This document shows, one piece after another, positions 44,126-53,233 of a DNA stretch of 64,000 bases. A program made the translations under genes and the position numbers. The number at the start of each line of letters is the position of its first letter. The first letter of the stretch is position 1. The notes beneath the pieces were generated by a model, which was not told where the DNA came from, did no database searches, and saw nothing but the letters and a program-made list of their open reading frames with translations. The DNA comes from Flavobacteriales bacterium (lineage in GTDB: Bacteria; Bacteroidota; Bacteroidia; Flavobacteriales_F; PHOS-HE28): contig JADJXH010000004.1 in the NCBI GenBank assembly GCA_016715895.1, forward strand, positions 1,364,001-1,428,000, given 5' to 3'.

Positions 44126-45274
44126 TCAGCCGCCGAAGAGCTCGCTGAGGCGCCGTTCGAGCATCGCTCCGCGCAGGTTCTTGTCGATCACCTTTCCCTC
44201 GCGGTCCACCAGCACGGTGAAGGGGATGCTGCTGACGCCATACTCCTGCGCTGCGGCGTTGTTCCAGAAGCCAAGGTCGCTCACGTGCTGCCAGGGAAGT
44301 CCGTCCTGCTGGATGGCGGCCACCCACGCCTCCTTGGTGCGGTCCAGGCTCACCCCGAGGATCTCGAATCCTTTGCCATGGAAGCGGTCGTAGACCTTCT
44401 TCACGTTGGGGTTCTCCATGCGGCAGGGTTTGCACCAGCTGGCCCAGAAGTCGATGAGGACCACCTTGCCGCGCAGGTCGCTCAGCTTGACGGTGCGCCC
44501 GTCTGGTGTCTGCTGGGCGATCTCGGGGGCCATGCTGCCCACGGGGATGAGGTTGCTCAGGCGCTGCATCTCGGCCTCCTGCTGCTTCATGGCCTGTGCC
44601 TGTTTCTCCATGCGGTCCACCTGGTCCCGGAACGCGGTGAAGAAGCCGGAGCGGGCCATGGGGCCGCGGAGTTGATCCCGGACCAGCTTGTAGGCATCCA
44701 TGTCCTGCTGCATCTTGAGCTTGCTCACGGCGCTCAACTGAAGGGGCGAGCCTGGATGTCCGTTGATGGCGTCCTTGCAGAGGGTGTAGTACGCGTTGTT
44801 CACCTCGTTGAGCAGGCTCACCGTGGTGCTGTCGCCAGCGCCCTGGGCCATCAGCTTGCGGAGCGAATCAATGCGCTGCTCGTGCACCGTGGCGGCGCGG
44901 TAGAACGCGTGCAGGTCCTCGGTGTGCTTCGAGCCGTTCAACGCCGAGGGCCGGTCCAGTTCACCGGCCCTGGCCTGCACGCTCAGGGTTTCAGCGCTGT
45001 CCAGTGCGATGATCAACGCATCGCGATCGTCAAGTGCGATGCGGTAAAAATCCAGCGGAAGGGCCGGCACATGCAGCGTGCCCTTGCCGTCGGCGGAGAG
45101 CACCACCGAGTCCACGCGGACCGGTCTGTTGTTCTCGAAGCGGTCGAAGAACACGGTGCGGCCACCCGCGCCTTCGATGGCCAGATCGATGGAGCGGCCA
45201 CCACCACCGCCGGAGCAGGCGGCGAGCGCGAGGACGAGGATGGGAAGGGAGGAATGGCGGAACATGCGGTTCAT
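44126..45274 (-). CDS. TlpA/ResA-type thioredoxin lipoprotein
   Basis: A 382-aa lipoprotein (MNRMFRHSSLPILVLALAAC) with a DUF4369-like N-terminal beta domain (RTVFFDRFENNRPVRVDSVV). A helical middle region follows, and the C-terminal thioredoxin domain carries DFWASWCKPCRMENPNVKKVY, the CxxC redox site. Proteins of this layout are common in Bacteroidota and reduce periplasmic disulfides. A GTG at 45277 is one codon upstream; the ATG is chosen. It lies 11 bases after gatB in the same direction. Confidence 0.9.
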   Translation of the reverse strand: MNRMFRHSSLPILVLALAACSGGGGGRSIDLAIEGAGGRTVFFDRFENNRPVRVDSVVLSADGKGTLHVPALPLDFYRIALDDRDALIIALDSAETLSVQARAGELDRPSALNGSKHTEDLHAFYRAATVHEQRIDSLRKLMAQGAGDSTTVSLLNEVNNAYYTLCKDAINGHPGSPLQLSAVSKLKMQQDMDAYKLVRDQLRGPMARSGFFTAFRDQVDRMEKQAQAMKQQEAEMQRLSNLIPVGSMAPEIAQQTPDGRTVKLSDLRGKVVLIDFWASWCKPCRMENPNVKKVYDRFHGKGFEILGVSLDRTKEAWVAAIQQDGLPWQHVSDLGFWNNAAAQEYGVSSIPFTVLVDREGKVIDKNLRGAMLERRLSELFGG

Positions 45275-45285
45275 CACGAAAGGGG

Positions 45286-46779
45286 TCAGGAGGTCGGTTC
45301 ACGTTCAAGCAGCTCGCGCACCACGGTGCTGGCCGACCGGGGATCGGCCTTGCCCTTGGTCGCCTTCATCACTTCACCCATGAAGAGGCCGAGGAGGCCC
45401 TTGTTGCCCTTGCGGTAGGCCTCCACCTTGTCGGGGTATCGCTCCATGGCCTGCCGCATGGCCGACTCCACGGCGCTGTCATCGCGCTGCTGGAGCAGGT
45501 CGTGGGCTTCGGCCAGGCGGTGCGTCGTCGTGTCCGGCCGGTCGAGCATCAGGGGGAAGAGCCGCTGGGAGGCCGTGCTGTGGCTCACCTGCCCACCGTC
45601 GATCAGGGCGATGAGCTCGGCGATGCGATGGGGCGGCAGGGGGAACGCGTCGATGCCTTGACCCTGGGCGTTGCACCAGGCGCGCACATCGCCCATCATC
45701 CAATTGGCCGCGGCCTTGGTGTTGGGGCAGGAGGCCAGCACCTCCTCGAAGTAGAGGGCGGTGGCCTTGTCGTCGGTGAGCACGCCGGCGTCGTAGGCGC
45801 TGAGCCCCAGCTCGCCGGTGTAGCGCGCCCGCAGTTCGCGGGGCAGTGGGGGCATGGCCGCACGCACCCGCTCCCGGTGTTCCTGGGTCACCCGCAGGGG
45901 GGCCAGATCGGGCTCGGGGAAGTACCGGTAGTCATGTGCCAGCTCCTTGCTCCGCAGGCCGGCGGTGACACCACGGGCCGCATCGAAGGTGCGCGTCTCC
46001 ATGTGGATGGTGCCGCCGGCGTCCAGCACCTCGCTCTGCCGCTGGGCCTCGTGCTCGATGGCGCGCATCACGTTGCGGAAGCTGTTGAGGTTCTTCACCT
46101 CGCAACGCGTGCCGAAGGTGGTCGCGCCCTTCGGACGAACGCTGATGTTGGCATCGCAGCGCAGGCTGCCCTCCTCCATGTTGCCATCGCAGATGTCCAG
46201 ATAGCGCACCAGCCGGCGGATCTCCACCAGATAGTCATAGGCCTCCTGCGCGCTGCGGATGTCGGGCTCGCTCACGATCTCCACCAGCGGCACCCCCGCC
46301 CGGTTCAGGTCCACCAGCGTGTTGAAGGGGTCCACATCATGGATGCTCTTACCGGCATCCTCCTCCATGTGGATGCGGGTGATCCCGATCCGCTTCTCAC
46401 CGCCCTCGACCGGGATCATCACATGGCCCTGGGTGCAGATCGGCGTGGTGTCCTGCGTGATCTGGTAGCCCTTGGGGAGGTCGGGGTAGAAGTAGTTCTT
46501 GCGGGCGAAGTGCATGCGCTCCGCGATGGTGCATCCGGTGGCGAGGCCCAGGCGGATGGCATGGTCCACCACCGCGCGGTTGAGCACCGGAAGGGTGCCG
46601 GGATGGCCCAGGGTCACCACGCTCACGTTGGTGTTGGGGTGGTCGCCGTAGGCGTTGGCATCGCTGCTGTACGCCTTGCTGGCCGTGAGCAGCTGGGCGT
46701 GCACCTCCAGGCCCACCACGAGCTCGTAGCGTTCGCTCCAGTGCGGGGCGCCGGTGGGGAGGCTGTCCTTGCGGTCCAT
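45286..46779 (-). CDS. gatB: Asp-tRNA(Asn)/Glu-tRNA(Gln) amidotransferase subunit B
   Basis: A 497-aa subunit of the GatCAB complex that amidates misacylated Glu-tRNA(Gln) and Asp-tRNA(Asn). Signatures: YELVVGLEVHAQLLT, FARKNYFYPDLPKGYQITQ, and GVPLVEIVSEPDIRSAQEAYDYL. A C-terminal YqeY-like helical tail ends in GLLGLFMGEVMKATKGKADPR. Length is normal. Its start overlaps the stop of the phosphorylase gene by 1 base. Confidence 0.97.
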   Translation of the reverse strand: MDRKDSLPTGAPHWSERYELVVGLEVHAQLLTASKAYSSDANAYGDHPNTNVSVVTLGHPGTLPVLNRAVVDHAIRLGLATGCTIAERMHFARKNYFYPDLPKGYQITQDTTPICTQGHVMIPVEGGEKRIGITRIHMEEDAGKSIHDVDPFNTLVDLNRAGVPLVEIVSEPDIRSAQEAYDYLVEIRRLVRYLDICDGNMEEGSLRCDANISVRPKGATTFGTRCEVKNLNSFRNVMRAIEHEAQRQSEVLDAGGTIHMETRTFDAARGVTAGLRSKELAHDYRYFPEPDLAPLRVTQEHRERVRAAMPPLPRELRARYTGELGLSAYDAGVLTDDKATALYFEEVLASCPNTKAAANWMMGDVRAWCNAQGQGIDAFPLPPHRIAELIALIDGGQVSHSTASQRLFPLMLDRPDTTTHRLAEAHDLLQQRDDSAVESAMRQAMERYPDKVEAYRKGNKGLLGLFMGEVMKATKGKADPRSASTVVRELLEREPTS

Positions 46780-47591
46780 CAGCTGCCGGCGATCAATTCA
46801 CGCATGATGAGGGTGAGCTTGGGCTCGGCGCCTTCGGCCACGCGCTGCACCATCTCGTGGGTGGTCTTCTCGATGCGTCCCTTCACGCCCATGTCGGTGA
46901 TCACGCTCATGGCGAAACAGGGCAGGCCCATGTGGCGTGCGGCGATCACCTCCGGAACGGTGCTCATGCCCACGGCGTCGCCGCCGATGACGCGCACGTA
47001 GTGGTACTCGGCCGGGGTCTCCAGGGTGGGCCCGGTGAGGCCCACGTAGCAGCCCTCGCGCAGCGCGATCCCGTGGGCTTCGGCGATGGCCCTGGCGCGG
47101 GCGATCAGGTTGCGATCGTACGGTTCGCTCATGTCCGGGAAGCGCGTGCCCAGCGCATCCAGGTTGGGCCCGATGAGGGGGTTGGGGAAGAGGCAGATGT
47201 GGTCGTTCAGCACCATCAGGTCGCCGACCTCGAAGTCGGGGTTCACGCCCCCGCAGGCATTGCTGACGAAGAGCCGACGGATGCCGAGCTGCTTGAACAC
47301 CCGCACAGGGAGCACCACTTCGGGCATGCTCCATCCTTCGTAGAAGTGGAAACGGCCCTGCATGGCCACCACGGGTTTGCCGCCCAGCGTGCCGAAGAGC
47401 AGGCGGCCGGGGTGGCCCTGCACGGTGCTCACCGGGAACTCGGGGATCTCGCCGTAGGGGATGCTGTGCGCCACCTGGATCTCGCGCCCCAGGCCGCTGA
47501 GGCCGGTGCCGAGGATGATGCCGGTCTCCGGCACGAAGCCGCCGGTGGCCTTCTTCAGGTGGTCAGCGATGCGCTGGATGCGTTCCAACAT
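46779..47591 (-). CDS. purine-nucleoside phosphorylase
   Basis: A 270-aa enzyme of the trimeric PNP family, cleaving inosine and guanosine with phosphate in purine salvage. ILGTGLSGLG binds phosphate; GRFHFYEGW, FVSNACGGVNPDFEVGDLM, and GPTLETPAEY with MSTVPEVIAARH complete the signature. Length matches PunA/XapA-type enzymes. The start overlaps the end of lpxK by 29 bases. Confidence 0.95.
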   Translation of the reverse strand: MLERIQRIADHLKKATGGFVPETGIILGTGLSGLGREIQVAHSIPYGEIPEFPVSTVQGHPGRLLFGTLGGKPVVAMQGRFHFYEGWSMPEVVLPVRVFKQLGIRRLFVSNACGGVNPDFEVGDLMVLNDHICLFPNPLIGPNLDALGTRFPDMSEPYDRNLIARARAIAEAHGIALREGCYVGLTGPTLETPAEYHYVRVIGGDAVGMSTVPEVIAARHMGLPCFAMSVITDMGVKGRIEKTTHEMVQRVAEGAEPKLTLIMRELIAGS

Positions 47592-48624
47592 GGCGGCGGA
47601 GCAGCTCGGCGAAGCGTTCGGGTTCGTTGAGGATCACGGTCCGCATGCCGATCGTGGCCAGGGGAAGGCCCTGAAGGGGACCGCCGGGGATCAGCGGCCT
47701 CAGCCGGACGGCGTCCTTCTCCGTGGTGATCAGCAGGTTCGGAGCGGGCGCGAAGGTATCGAATCGCCTCGCCAGCCGGGCCAGGTCGCTGGCCGTGAAG
47801 GCATGGTGATCGGGGAAGGCGATGTGCTCCACCGGACCGAACAAGCTCCGCACATGCTTCACGAAGGGCTCCGGCCGGGCGATGCCGGTGACCACCAGCG
47901 CACCGGTCCGTAGCCCGTGCGGGCGGTCCAACGCATGGCCGTCCAGCGCGCGCGGCGGCTCGTAGGCGATCCCCGCGAAGAACAGCTCCTGGTCGGGCCG
48001 CAGGTGGAGGCGCTTCCGCCACACCGCCTGCTCATCCGCCGCGGGCCGTTCCATGCATTTGGTCACCACCACGATCTGCGTCGATCGGGCCCGCGAGCGC
48101 AGGTCGCGCAGGGTGCCCACCGGCACGAGGGCATCGTCACAATAGGGCCGCTGCGCCGTGGTGAGCAGGACGTTCATCCCGGCGTCCAGCCTCCGGTGCT
48201 GCAGGGCATCGTCCAGCACCACGGCCTTCACGCCGGGCACCTGCGCCTGGATCTCCCCGATGGCCCGCACCCGGTCCGCCCCTACGAACACGCGGACATC
48301 GGGGAACTTCCGCTTCACCTGGAGGGGTTCGTCCCCGCTTTGGGCCGCGGTCTGGTCAGCGTGCACCTCATGGATGTCGGTGCCGCGGCGGCCGTAGCCC
48401 CGGCTCAGTGTGGCGAGCGGGCGCTGGTCCTCCAGGGTGCGCAGGACCAGTTCCAGCATGGGGGTCTTGCCCGTTCCGCCCAGCGCGAGGTTGCCGATGG
48501 CGATCGTGGGGACCGTGGGGCGCACGCTCCGCAGCAGTCCCCGGTCGTAGAGCGCGTGGCGCAAGCGGAGGGCCGCGGCAACAGGCCAGGCGAGCGGGGT
48601 GAGCAGGAGGCGGAAAGGGTCCAT
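47563..48624 (-). CDS. lpxK: tetraacyldisaccharide 4'-kinase LpxK
   Basis: A 353-aa inner-membrane kinase that phosphorylates the lipid A precursor disaccharide at the 4' position. An N-terminal membrane helix (MDPFRLLLTPLAWPVAAAL) precedes the P-loop GNLALGGTGKTPM. LSRGYGRRG and VVLDDALQHRRL are characteristic. The start at 48624 gives the normal N-terminus; the open frame to 48663 would run into the divergent gene. It heads the minus-strand gene run of the region. Confidence 0.95.
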   Translation of the reverse strand: MDPFRLLLTPLAWPVAAALRLRHALYDRGLLRSVRPTVPTIAIGNLALGGTGKTPMLELVLRTLEDQRPLATLSRGYGRRGTDIHEVHADQTAAQSGDEPLQVKRKFPDVRVFVGADRVRAIGEIQAQVPGVKAVVLDDALQHRRLDAGMNVLLTTAQRPYCDDALVPVGTLRDLRSRARSTQIVVVTKCMERPAADEQAVWRKRLHLRPDQELFFAGIAYEPPRALDGHALDRPHGLRTGALVVTGIARPEPFVKHVRSLFGPVEHIAFPDHHAFTASDLARLARRFDTFAPAPNLLITTEKDAVRLRPLIPGGPLQGLPLATIGMRTVILNEPERFAELLRRHVGTHPAHR

Positions 48625-48665
48625 GGTTACTTTGCTGCGGACCCGCCCCAGCGGGAACGCCAAAG

Positions 48666-49760
48666 ATGAAGATCAAGCAACTCACCGGCGCACTGGAGGC
48701 CTGGGCCCCCCGCTCCCTCCAGGAGGAATACGACAACAGCGGCCTTCACGTCGGTGATCCCGAGGCGGATGTGAACGCCGCGCTGGTCTGCCTCGATTGC
48801 ACCGAGCAGGTCGTGGAGGAAGCTGCGGCCAAGGGCTGCGGGTTGATCATCAGCCACCATCCGGTGATCTTCCGCGGGTTGAAGAGCCTGGTGCCGCGCG
48901 GTCCGGTGGAACGCACGGTGTTGGCCGCCATCCGACGGGACATCGCGCTCTACGCCATCCACACCAACCTGGACAACGTGATCGATGGGGTGAACGGCGA
49001 GATCGCCGACGCGCTCGGTCTGGGACATCGGCGGGTGCTGCTGCCCAGACCCGATCAGTTGAGCAAGCTGGTCGTCTTTGTGCCGCATGCGCACGCCGAG
49101 GCGGTCCGTGCTGCCCTGTTCCGGGCCGGAGCCGGCCGCATCGGGGCATACGACGAGTGCAGCTTCAACCTGGAGGGGCAGGGCACCTTCAGGCCGGGGG
49201 AGGGTAGCAACGCCTTCGTGGGAGAGCGCGGTTCAAGACACCATGAGCCGGAGACCCGGGTGGAGGTGGTGCTGCCACGCACGGCCGAGGAGGAGGTGGT
49301 GGCCGCCATGAAGGCCGCGCATCCGTACGAGGAGGTGGCCTTCGACCTGGTCCCGCTGGGCAATCCGCACCCCGCTATCGGCAGTGGCCTGCTGGGCGAA
49401 TGGGAGCGGGCCATGGACGAGCGGGACTTCCTGGCCCACATCAAGGAGGTCTTCGGGCAGCGCGTTGTGCGCCACTCGCCGGTCGCCGGGCTGCCGATCC
49501 GCCGCGTGGCGCTCTGCGGGGGTGCGGGGGCATTCCTCATCGGCCGGGCGCTGGCCGCCGGTGCCGATGCGTTCATCACCGCAGACCTCAAGTACCACGA
49601 CTATTTCCAAGCGGACGGGCGGGTGCTGCTGGCCGACGTGGGGCACTACGGCAGCGAGCAGTTCACCATGCGGCTGATCCAGCGCAGGTTAGGGGAAGTT
49701 TTCCCTACCTTTGCGGTCCGTTTGACGGAAACCGTCACCGATCCCATCCACTATTCCTGA
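48666..49760 (+). CDS. Nif3-like dinuclear metal centre protein (YqfO type)
   Basis: A 364-aa protein of the Nif3/YbgI family, with metal-binding segments IISHHPVIFRGLKS, YAIHTNLDN and the C-terminal DVGHYGSEQFTMRL. A middle insert (about residues 130-235: LSKLVVFVPHAHAEAV ... MKAAHPYEEVAFDLV) is the PII/CutA-like domain of YqfO-type members. The family is annotated as a GTP cyclohydrolase 1 type 2 homologue, but its role is unsettled. A box close to TAnnTTTG (TTACTTTG, 48627-48634) lies upstream. Confidence 0.93.
   Translation: MKIKQLTGALEAWAPRSLQEEYDNSGLHVGDPEADVNAALVCLDCTEQVVEEAAAKGCGLIISHHPVIFRGLKSLVPRGPVERTVLAAIRRDIALYAIHTNLDNVIDGVNGEIADALGLGHRRVLLPRPDQLSKLVVFVPHAHAEAVRAALFRAGAGRIGAYDECSFNLEGQGTFRPGEGSNAFVGERGSRHHEPETRVEVVLPRTAEEEVVAAMKAAHPYEEVAFDLVPLGNPHPAIGSGLLGEWERAMDERDFLAHIKEVFGQRVVRHSPVAGLPIRRVALCGGAGAFLIGRALAAGADAFITADLKYHDYFQADGRVLLADVGHYGSEQFTMRLIQRRLGEVFPTFAVRLTETVTDPIHYS
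49706..49713 (+). promoter_or_regulatory. internal -7 box before the zinc-ribbon gene
   Basis: TACCTTTG matches TAnnTTTG exactly. It is inside the last codons of the Nif3-like gene and 50 bases before the ATG at 49763, so the downstream gene may also be transcribed alone. Confidence 0.4.
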
Positions 49761-49762
49761 AC

Positions 49763-50602
49763 ATGGCCAAGACCGACGTGAAGACCGCGGCGAAGAGCGA
49801 GGGCACGGCCGCCGTGAAGAACGGCGCCGCCCGGGCACCCCATGCCGCCGGCAAGGCGGAGATCACCGTCGCCGAGAAGCTGGTGGACCTGTACCGCATG
49901 CAGGTCATCGACGCCCAGGTGGACCGCATCCGCACCCAGCGCGGCGAACTGCCGCTGGAAGTGCAGGACCTGGAGGATGAGGTGGCCGGTCTGAACACCC
50001 GCCTGTCCAAGCTCGAGGAGGAGCTGAAGGAGCTGGAGAACAACGTGGCGGACCGCCAGAATATGATCAAGGACGCCAAGGCGTCGATCAAGAAGTACGA
50101 GGCGCAGCAGAGCAAGGTGCGCAACAACCGCGAGTACGACAGCCTCAGCAAGGAGATCGAGTTCCAGAACCTGGAGATCCAGCTGGCCGAGAAGCGCATC
50201 AAGGAGACCAAGGCGCAGATCGATGCCAAGAAACTGGTGGTGGAGGAGAGCGCCAGCCTGGTGAAGGAGCGCCAGAAGGACCTGGATCACAAGAAGAAGG
50301 AGCTCGACGACATCATCGCCGAGACCGAAAAGGACGAGAAGGCCCTGCTGAAGAAAGCCGCTGAGGTGGCCGGCCATGTGGAGGAGCGGTTGCTCAGTGC
50401 CTACCGCCGCATCCGGGGCAACGCCCGCAACGGGTTGGCGGTGGTGGCCGTGGAGCGCGGCAGCTGCGGGGGGTGCTTCAACAGCATCCCGCCCCAGCGC
50501 CAGTTGGACATCAGCAGCCACAAGAAGATCATCGTATGCGAGCACTGCGGCCGCATCCTCGTGGATGACTACGTGGTGGAGCGCGTGAAGGGCGAGCAGT
50601 AA
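49763..50602 (+). CDS. coiled-coil C4-type zinc-ribbon protein (DUF164-like)
   Basis: A 279-aa cytoplasmic protein. Most of it is a long charged coiled coil (about 45-220, KLEEELKELENNVADRQ and the KKKELDDIIAETEKDEK region). At the C-terminus two pairs of Cys form a zinc ribbon: SCGGCFNSIPPQ and CEHCGRILVDDY. It matches the YbgI-adjacent zinc-ribbon family that commonly follows Nif3-like genes, as here (2-base gap). Nucleic-acid binding is assumed by the family, not shown. Confidence 0.92.
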   Translation: MAKTDVKTAAKSEGTAAVKNGAARAPHAAGKAEITVAEKLVDLYRMQVIDAQVDRIRTQRGELPLEVQDLEDEVAGLNTRLSKLEEELKELENNVADRQNMIKDAKASIKKYEAQQSKVRNNREYDSLSKEIEFQNLEIQLAEKRIKETKAQIDAKKLVVEESASLVKERQKDLDHKKKELDDIIAETEKDEKALLKKAAEVAGHVEERLLSAYRRIRGNARNGLAVVAVERGSCGGCFNSIPPQRQLDISSHKKIIVCEHCGRILVDDYVVERVKGEQ

Positions 50603-50623
50603 GCCCGAACGAAACGTTCATCA

Positions 50624-50649
50624 AAGGGCTGCCTCCAGGGGCGGCCCTT
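50624..50649 (+). terminator. bidirectional terminator between convergent genes
   Basis: aagggctgcc pairs with ggcggccctt (one G-T pair, 6-base loop). It lies between the zinc-ribbon gene and the convergent porin-like gene. Confidence 0.65.
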
Positions 50650-50660
50650 CATCGTTCCGC

Positions 50661-52160
50661 TCAGGGCCTGAACGCCACGGTGAACAGGGCCCGGTAGACC
50701 GTCAGCTCCTCCCGCACAGGGTCCACCAGCGTGGGATCGTACATGCTATATCCACCGGTACTACGGTCGTAGGCCAGGGCCAGGTCGAAGGAAAGCCGGG
50801 TGCCACGGAAGCCACCTCCCAGCGAATACCGGGTGCGGCCATCGCCGTGCCGGAGGTCGCCCGCAGCGAAGGGATCGGTCCAGTACGCGAAGCCACCCCG
50901 CAGGAAGGCCGGTCCCAGGCGCCATTCCGTGCCTACGCGGAACGCGTGCACGCCCTTCACCACCTGCTGGATGGTGCGGTTCTCGAAGGCGAAGTCGTAG
51001 CTGTCCGAAAGGGCGTTCGCCCGACGCAGGCGCGTGGCCCGCTGGTCACTGTACTCGTAATCCGCGCTCACCGCACCGCTTCGTCCCACGATACCCGCCA
51101 CGGAGAGCAGGGCGCGCCAGGGGCCCTGAACCCGGTACTGGAAGCTGCCATCGGGACTGTCGTACGCATAGCTGTCGCCGGCCCGGAAATGGGTGGTCAT
51201 CGTGGTGCTGTACACGTCGGTCATCCAGAAGTAGGAGGGGCTGTGCACCGAGGCTCCGATGCGTAGATGGTCGCCAACGCGCCCCAGCACGCCGAACTTC
51301 AGGTCCACACCACTGCCGCGCATCACCAGCCGCTCCTCGTAGGTGAAGCGGTCCAGCGAGTCCGTGGCCGCCAGCATGGTCTCGGAATGGGTGGTGAGCC
51401 GCTCATACCGGGTGCCGAGGATGCCCAGGGCTCCGCCGATGAAGATGCGGTCGTCCAGCCCTGCGGAATAGTAGAAGGACGTGTTGCTGTTGGCCCCTGC
51501 CGTGCTGATGGCATGGTCCTGTCGGGTGGGGCCCAGGCCCGAACCGCCGCCGTAGATCTGGTAGGCCGCGGGGTCGCCGGCCAGGGTGTCGATGGCGAAG
51601 GTCTGCCACGCCAGGTCCGCGGTGAACGGATACCCACCGGCCAGCGCGTCGTACCGCGTGCCATTGGCCTCGTTGACGAATTGCTGCAACAAGGTGGAGG
51701 ACACGTTCTCACCCCGTACCGCGCGTTCCCAGTGGTGCGTGGCGGTGCGGTCGAAGACCACACCGAAGCTGCGGCTCTTCCATCGGCTTTCGTCCTTCGT
51801 GGCGTGCAGGGCCATGGCCAGGTTGCTGAAGTGTGCCCGCTGGTCGGTGTTGGAGGTGCTCGTTCCGAGCAGACTTCCCCGGGCGTCATTCACTTCCAGG
51901 GCCGGCGTGGCGGAGAACTCGCTGGTCGAGTAGAGCGCCATGCCGGCCGGGTTGGCCCACAGAGCGCCGGGGTCGGCGCCCAGCGCCCCGAAGGCGCCGC
52001 CCAGGCCCAGACTGCGGGCGGTGCCTTCCGGACGCATGGAGACGATGCGCAGGGCGTCATCCTCGTTCTGAGCAGTTGCCGGGACTGAGACGAGCAGGAC
52101 CAGCGCGACAAGGACCGACCGTTGCGGCCGGATGCCGCGGGCGGAAGCAAGGCTTCTCAT
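50661..52160 (-). CDS. OMPP1/FadL/TodX-like outer-membrane transport protein
   Basis: A 499-aa outer-membrane beta-barrel. After the signal peptide (LVALVLLVSVPATAQ) comes the family opening NEDDALRIVSMRPEGTARSLGLGGAFGALGAD, split here by many Gly, then LWANPAGMALYSTSEF. The rest alternates barrel strands, ending in TVYRALFTVAFRP. The family imports hydrophobic compounds such as fatty acids or aromatics; the substrate is unknown. It starts 3 bases after the lipoprotein gene and is probably co-transcribed with it. Confidence 0.85.
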   Translation of the reverse strand: MRSLASARGIRPQRSVLVALVLLVSVPATAQNEDDALRIVSMRPEGTARSLGLGGAFGALGADPGALWANPAGMALYSTSEFSATPALEVNDARGSLLGTSTSNTDQRAHFSNLAMALHATKDESRWKSRSFGVVFDRTATHHWERAVRGENVSSTLLQQFVNEANGTRYDALAGGYPFTADLAWQTFAIDTLAGDPAAYQIYGGGSGLGPTRQDHAISTAGANSNTSFYYSAGLDDRIFIGGALGILGTRYERLTTHSETMLAATDSLDRFTYEERLVMRGSGVDLKFGVLGRVGDHLRIGASVHSPSYFWMTDVYSTTMTTHFRAGDSYAYDSPDGSFQYRVQGPWRALLSVAGIVGRSGAVSADYEYSDQRATRLRRANALSDSYDFAFENRTIQQVVKGVHAFRVGTEWRLGPAFLRGGFAYWTDPFAAGDLRHGDGRTRYSLGGGFRGTRLSFDLALAYDRSTGGYSMYDPTLVDPVREELTVYRALFTVAFRP

Positions 52161-52163
52161 GGG

Positions 52164-53144
52164 TCAGCGACGTCCGCCGCCCGAGCGGGACGGTGCAGGT
52201 GAGGAGAAGCCACCACCGCGTGTACCCCGCTCCATGCCGCCACGGGAGGGGGAGGGTTCCATGGACGGCCGCGCGGGCCGGCTGGTCGGTTCCTGACGAC
52301 CGCCCCGGCCGGCGGGGTCGATGCGCGATGGGCGGTCCGTGCCGCTCGGACGGCTTTGCGGACGCGCGCTCGGCTCGGCCGGAACGGTCCTCGTCGGCCG
52401 GTGTTCAAGGCGGGCACGTTGTTCAGGCTGTCCGCGCAGCCCCACAGGATTGTACACCGGGGCGCGGTTCCCACCGGCGATCGTGCCGCCACCCCCCATG
52501 CTTCCGCGATGGGCCACCACACTGCGATGGCTGCCGGTACCGTCCCAGATGACCACGGGCTGATAGCAGCCCCAACAGTTGCCATAATAGCCGGTGTAGG
52601 GCCCCCAGCCGTTGTTCCAACCGTACGGGGAGCAGCTCCAGCAGGAGCCCCAGCCGTTGTTCCAGCCCCATCCGCTATTCCAGCCCCATCCGCTGTTCCA
52701 TCCCCAGGCCCCATAGCCGCTCTGCCAGCTGTTGTTCCAATAGGGGTCGTTCCAGCCCGGCGAACCCCAGCCGGTCCCCATGCCCATGCCCCAGCCGTTG
52801 CCCCAGGTGCCCATCCCCACGCCCATGCCGAAGCCGAAACGCCCGTAGTTGTAGTAGTACGGGTCATTGTAGGTCATGTCGTAGTAGTTCCGCGGGTCCG
52901 TGTAGCGCTGGCTCTCGGCGGCGTTGTAGTAGTCCGCTTCTTCGCTCTTCGACTGCCCCGCTGCGGCAGCAGGCGCGGGCTCCTCGGTAGGTGCGGCGGC
53001 CACGATGACGGGGGTGCTGGACGGCCGATCATACACGCCGTCGTGCGTGGCCGCGGTGTCCAAGGCGCCGCTGCAGGCCTGCAGCAAAAGGGCGGTCAGC
53101 AGGGCCGTTGGGGCTGTGCGGAGGGGCTGAAGGGGTCGGTCCAT
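52164..53144 (-). CDS. lipoprotein with Trp/Gly/Asn-rich tract
   Basis: A 326-aa probable lipoprotein (lipobox LLQAC). Residues about 75-200 are very unusual: Tyr- and Asn-rich, then repeated W-G-W-N-S-G units with about 30 Trp, closing with GSCWSCSPYGWNN and NCWGCYQP. The last 110 residues are Arg/Pro/Ser-rich and probably disordered. No family was recognised. At the DNA level an 18-bp unit is repeated nearly perfectly at 52663-52698. It precedes the OMPP1-like porin in the same operon and is divergent from proS, so a surface or porin-accessory role is possible. Confidence 0.75.
   Translation of the reverse strand: MDRPLQPLRTAPTALLTALLLQACSGALDTAATHDGVYDRPSSTPVIVAAAPTEEPAPAAAAGQSKSEEADYYNAAESQRYTDPRNYYDMTYNDPYYYNYGRFGFGMGVGMGTWGNGWGMGMGTGWGSPGWNDPYWNNSWQSGYGAWGWNSGWGWNSGWGWNNGWGSCWSCSPYGWNNGWGPYTGYYGNCWGCYQPVVIWDGTGSHRSVVAHRGSMGGGGTIAGGNRAPVYNPVGLRGQPEQRARLEHRPTRTVPAEPSARPQSRPSGTDRPSRIDPAGRGGRQEPTSRPARPSMEPSPSRGGMERGTRGGGFSSPAPSRSGGGRR
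52663..52698 (-). repeat. two tandem 18-bp units in the Trp-rich lipoprotein gene
   Basis: cagccccatccgctattc is followed directly by cagccccatccgctgttc, one base different. They code for the repeated WNSGWG segment on the minus strand, with degenerate copies on both sides. Confidence 0.7.
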
Positions 53145-53182
53145 GGTGCTGGGATAACGCCTGGGAGGGCGGCTTCGTTGTG

Positions 53183-53190
53183 TACTTTTG
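53183..53190 (+). promoter_or_regulatory. -7 box for proS
   Basis: TACTTTTG matches TAnnTTTG exactly, 44 bases before the proS ATG. On the minus strand an exact match (CAAAAATA on plus, 53207-53214) points to the lipoprotein gene, so the two divergent promoters overlap. Confidence 0.5.
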
Positions 53191-53233
53191 GCCGCCTCGT
53201 ATGCATCAAAAATAATACCACCCGGCGGCCCTC

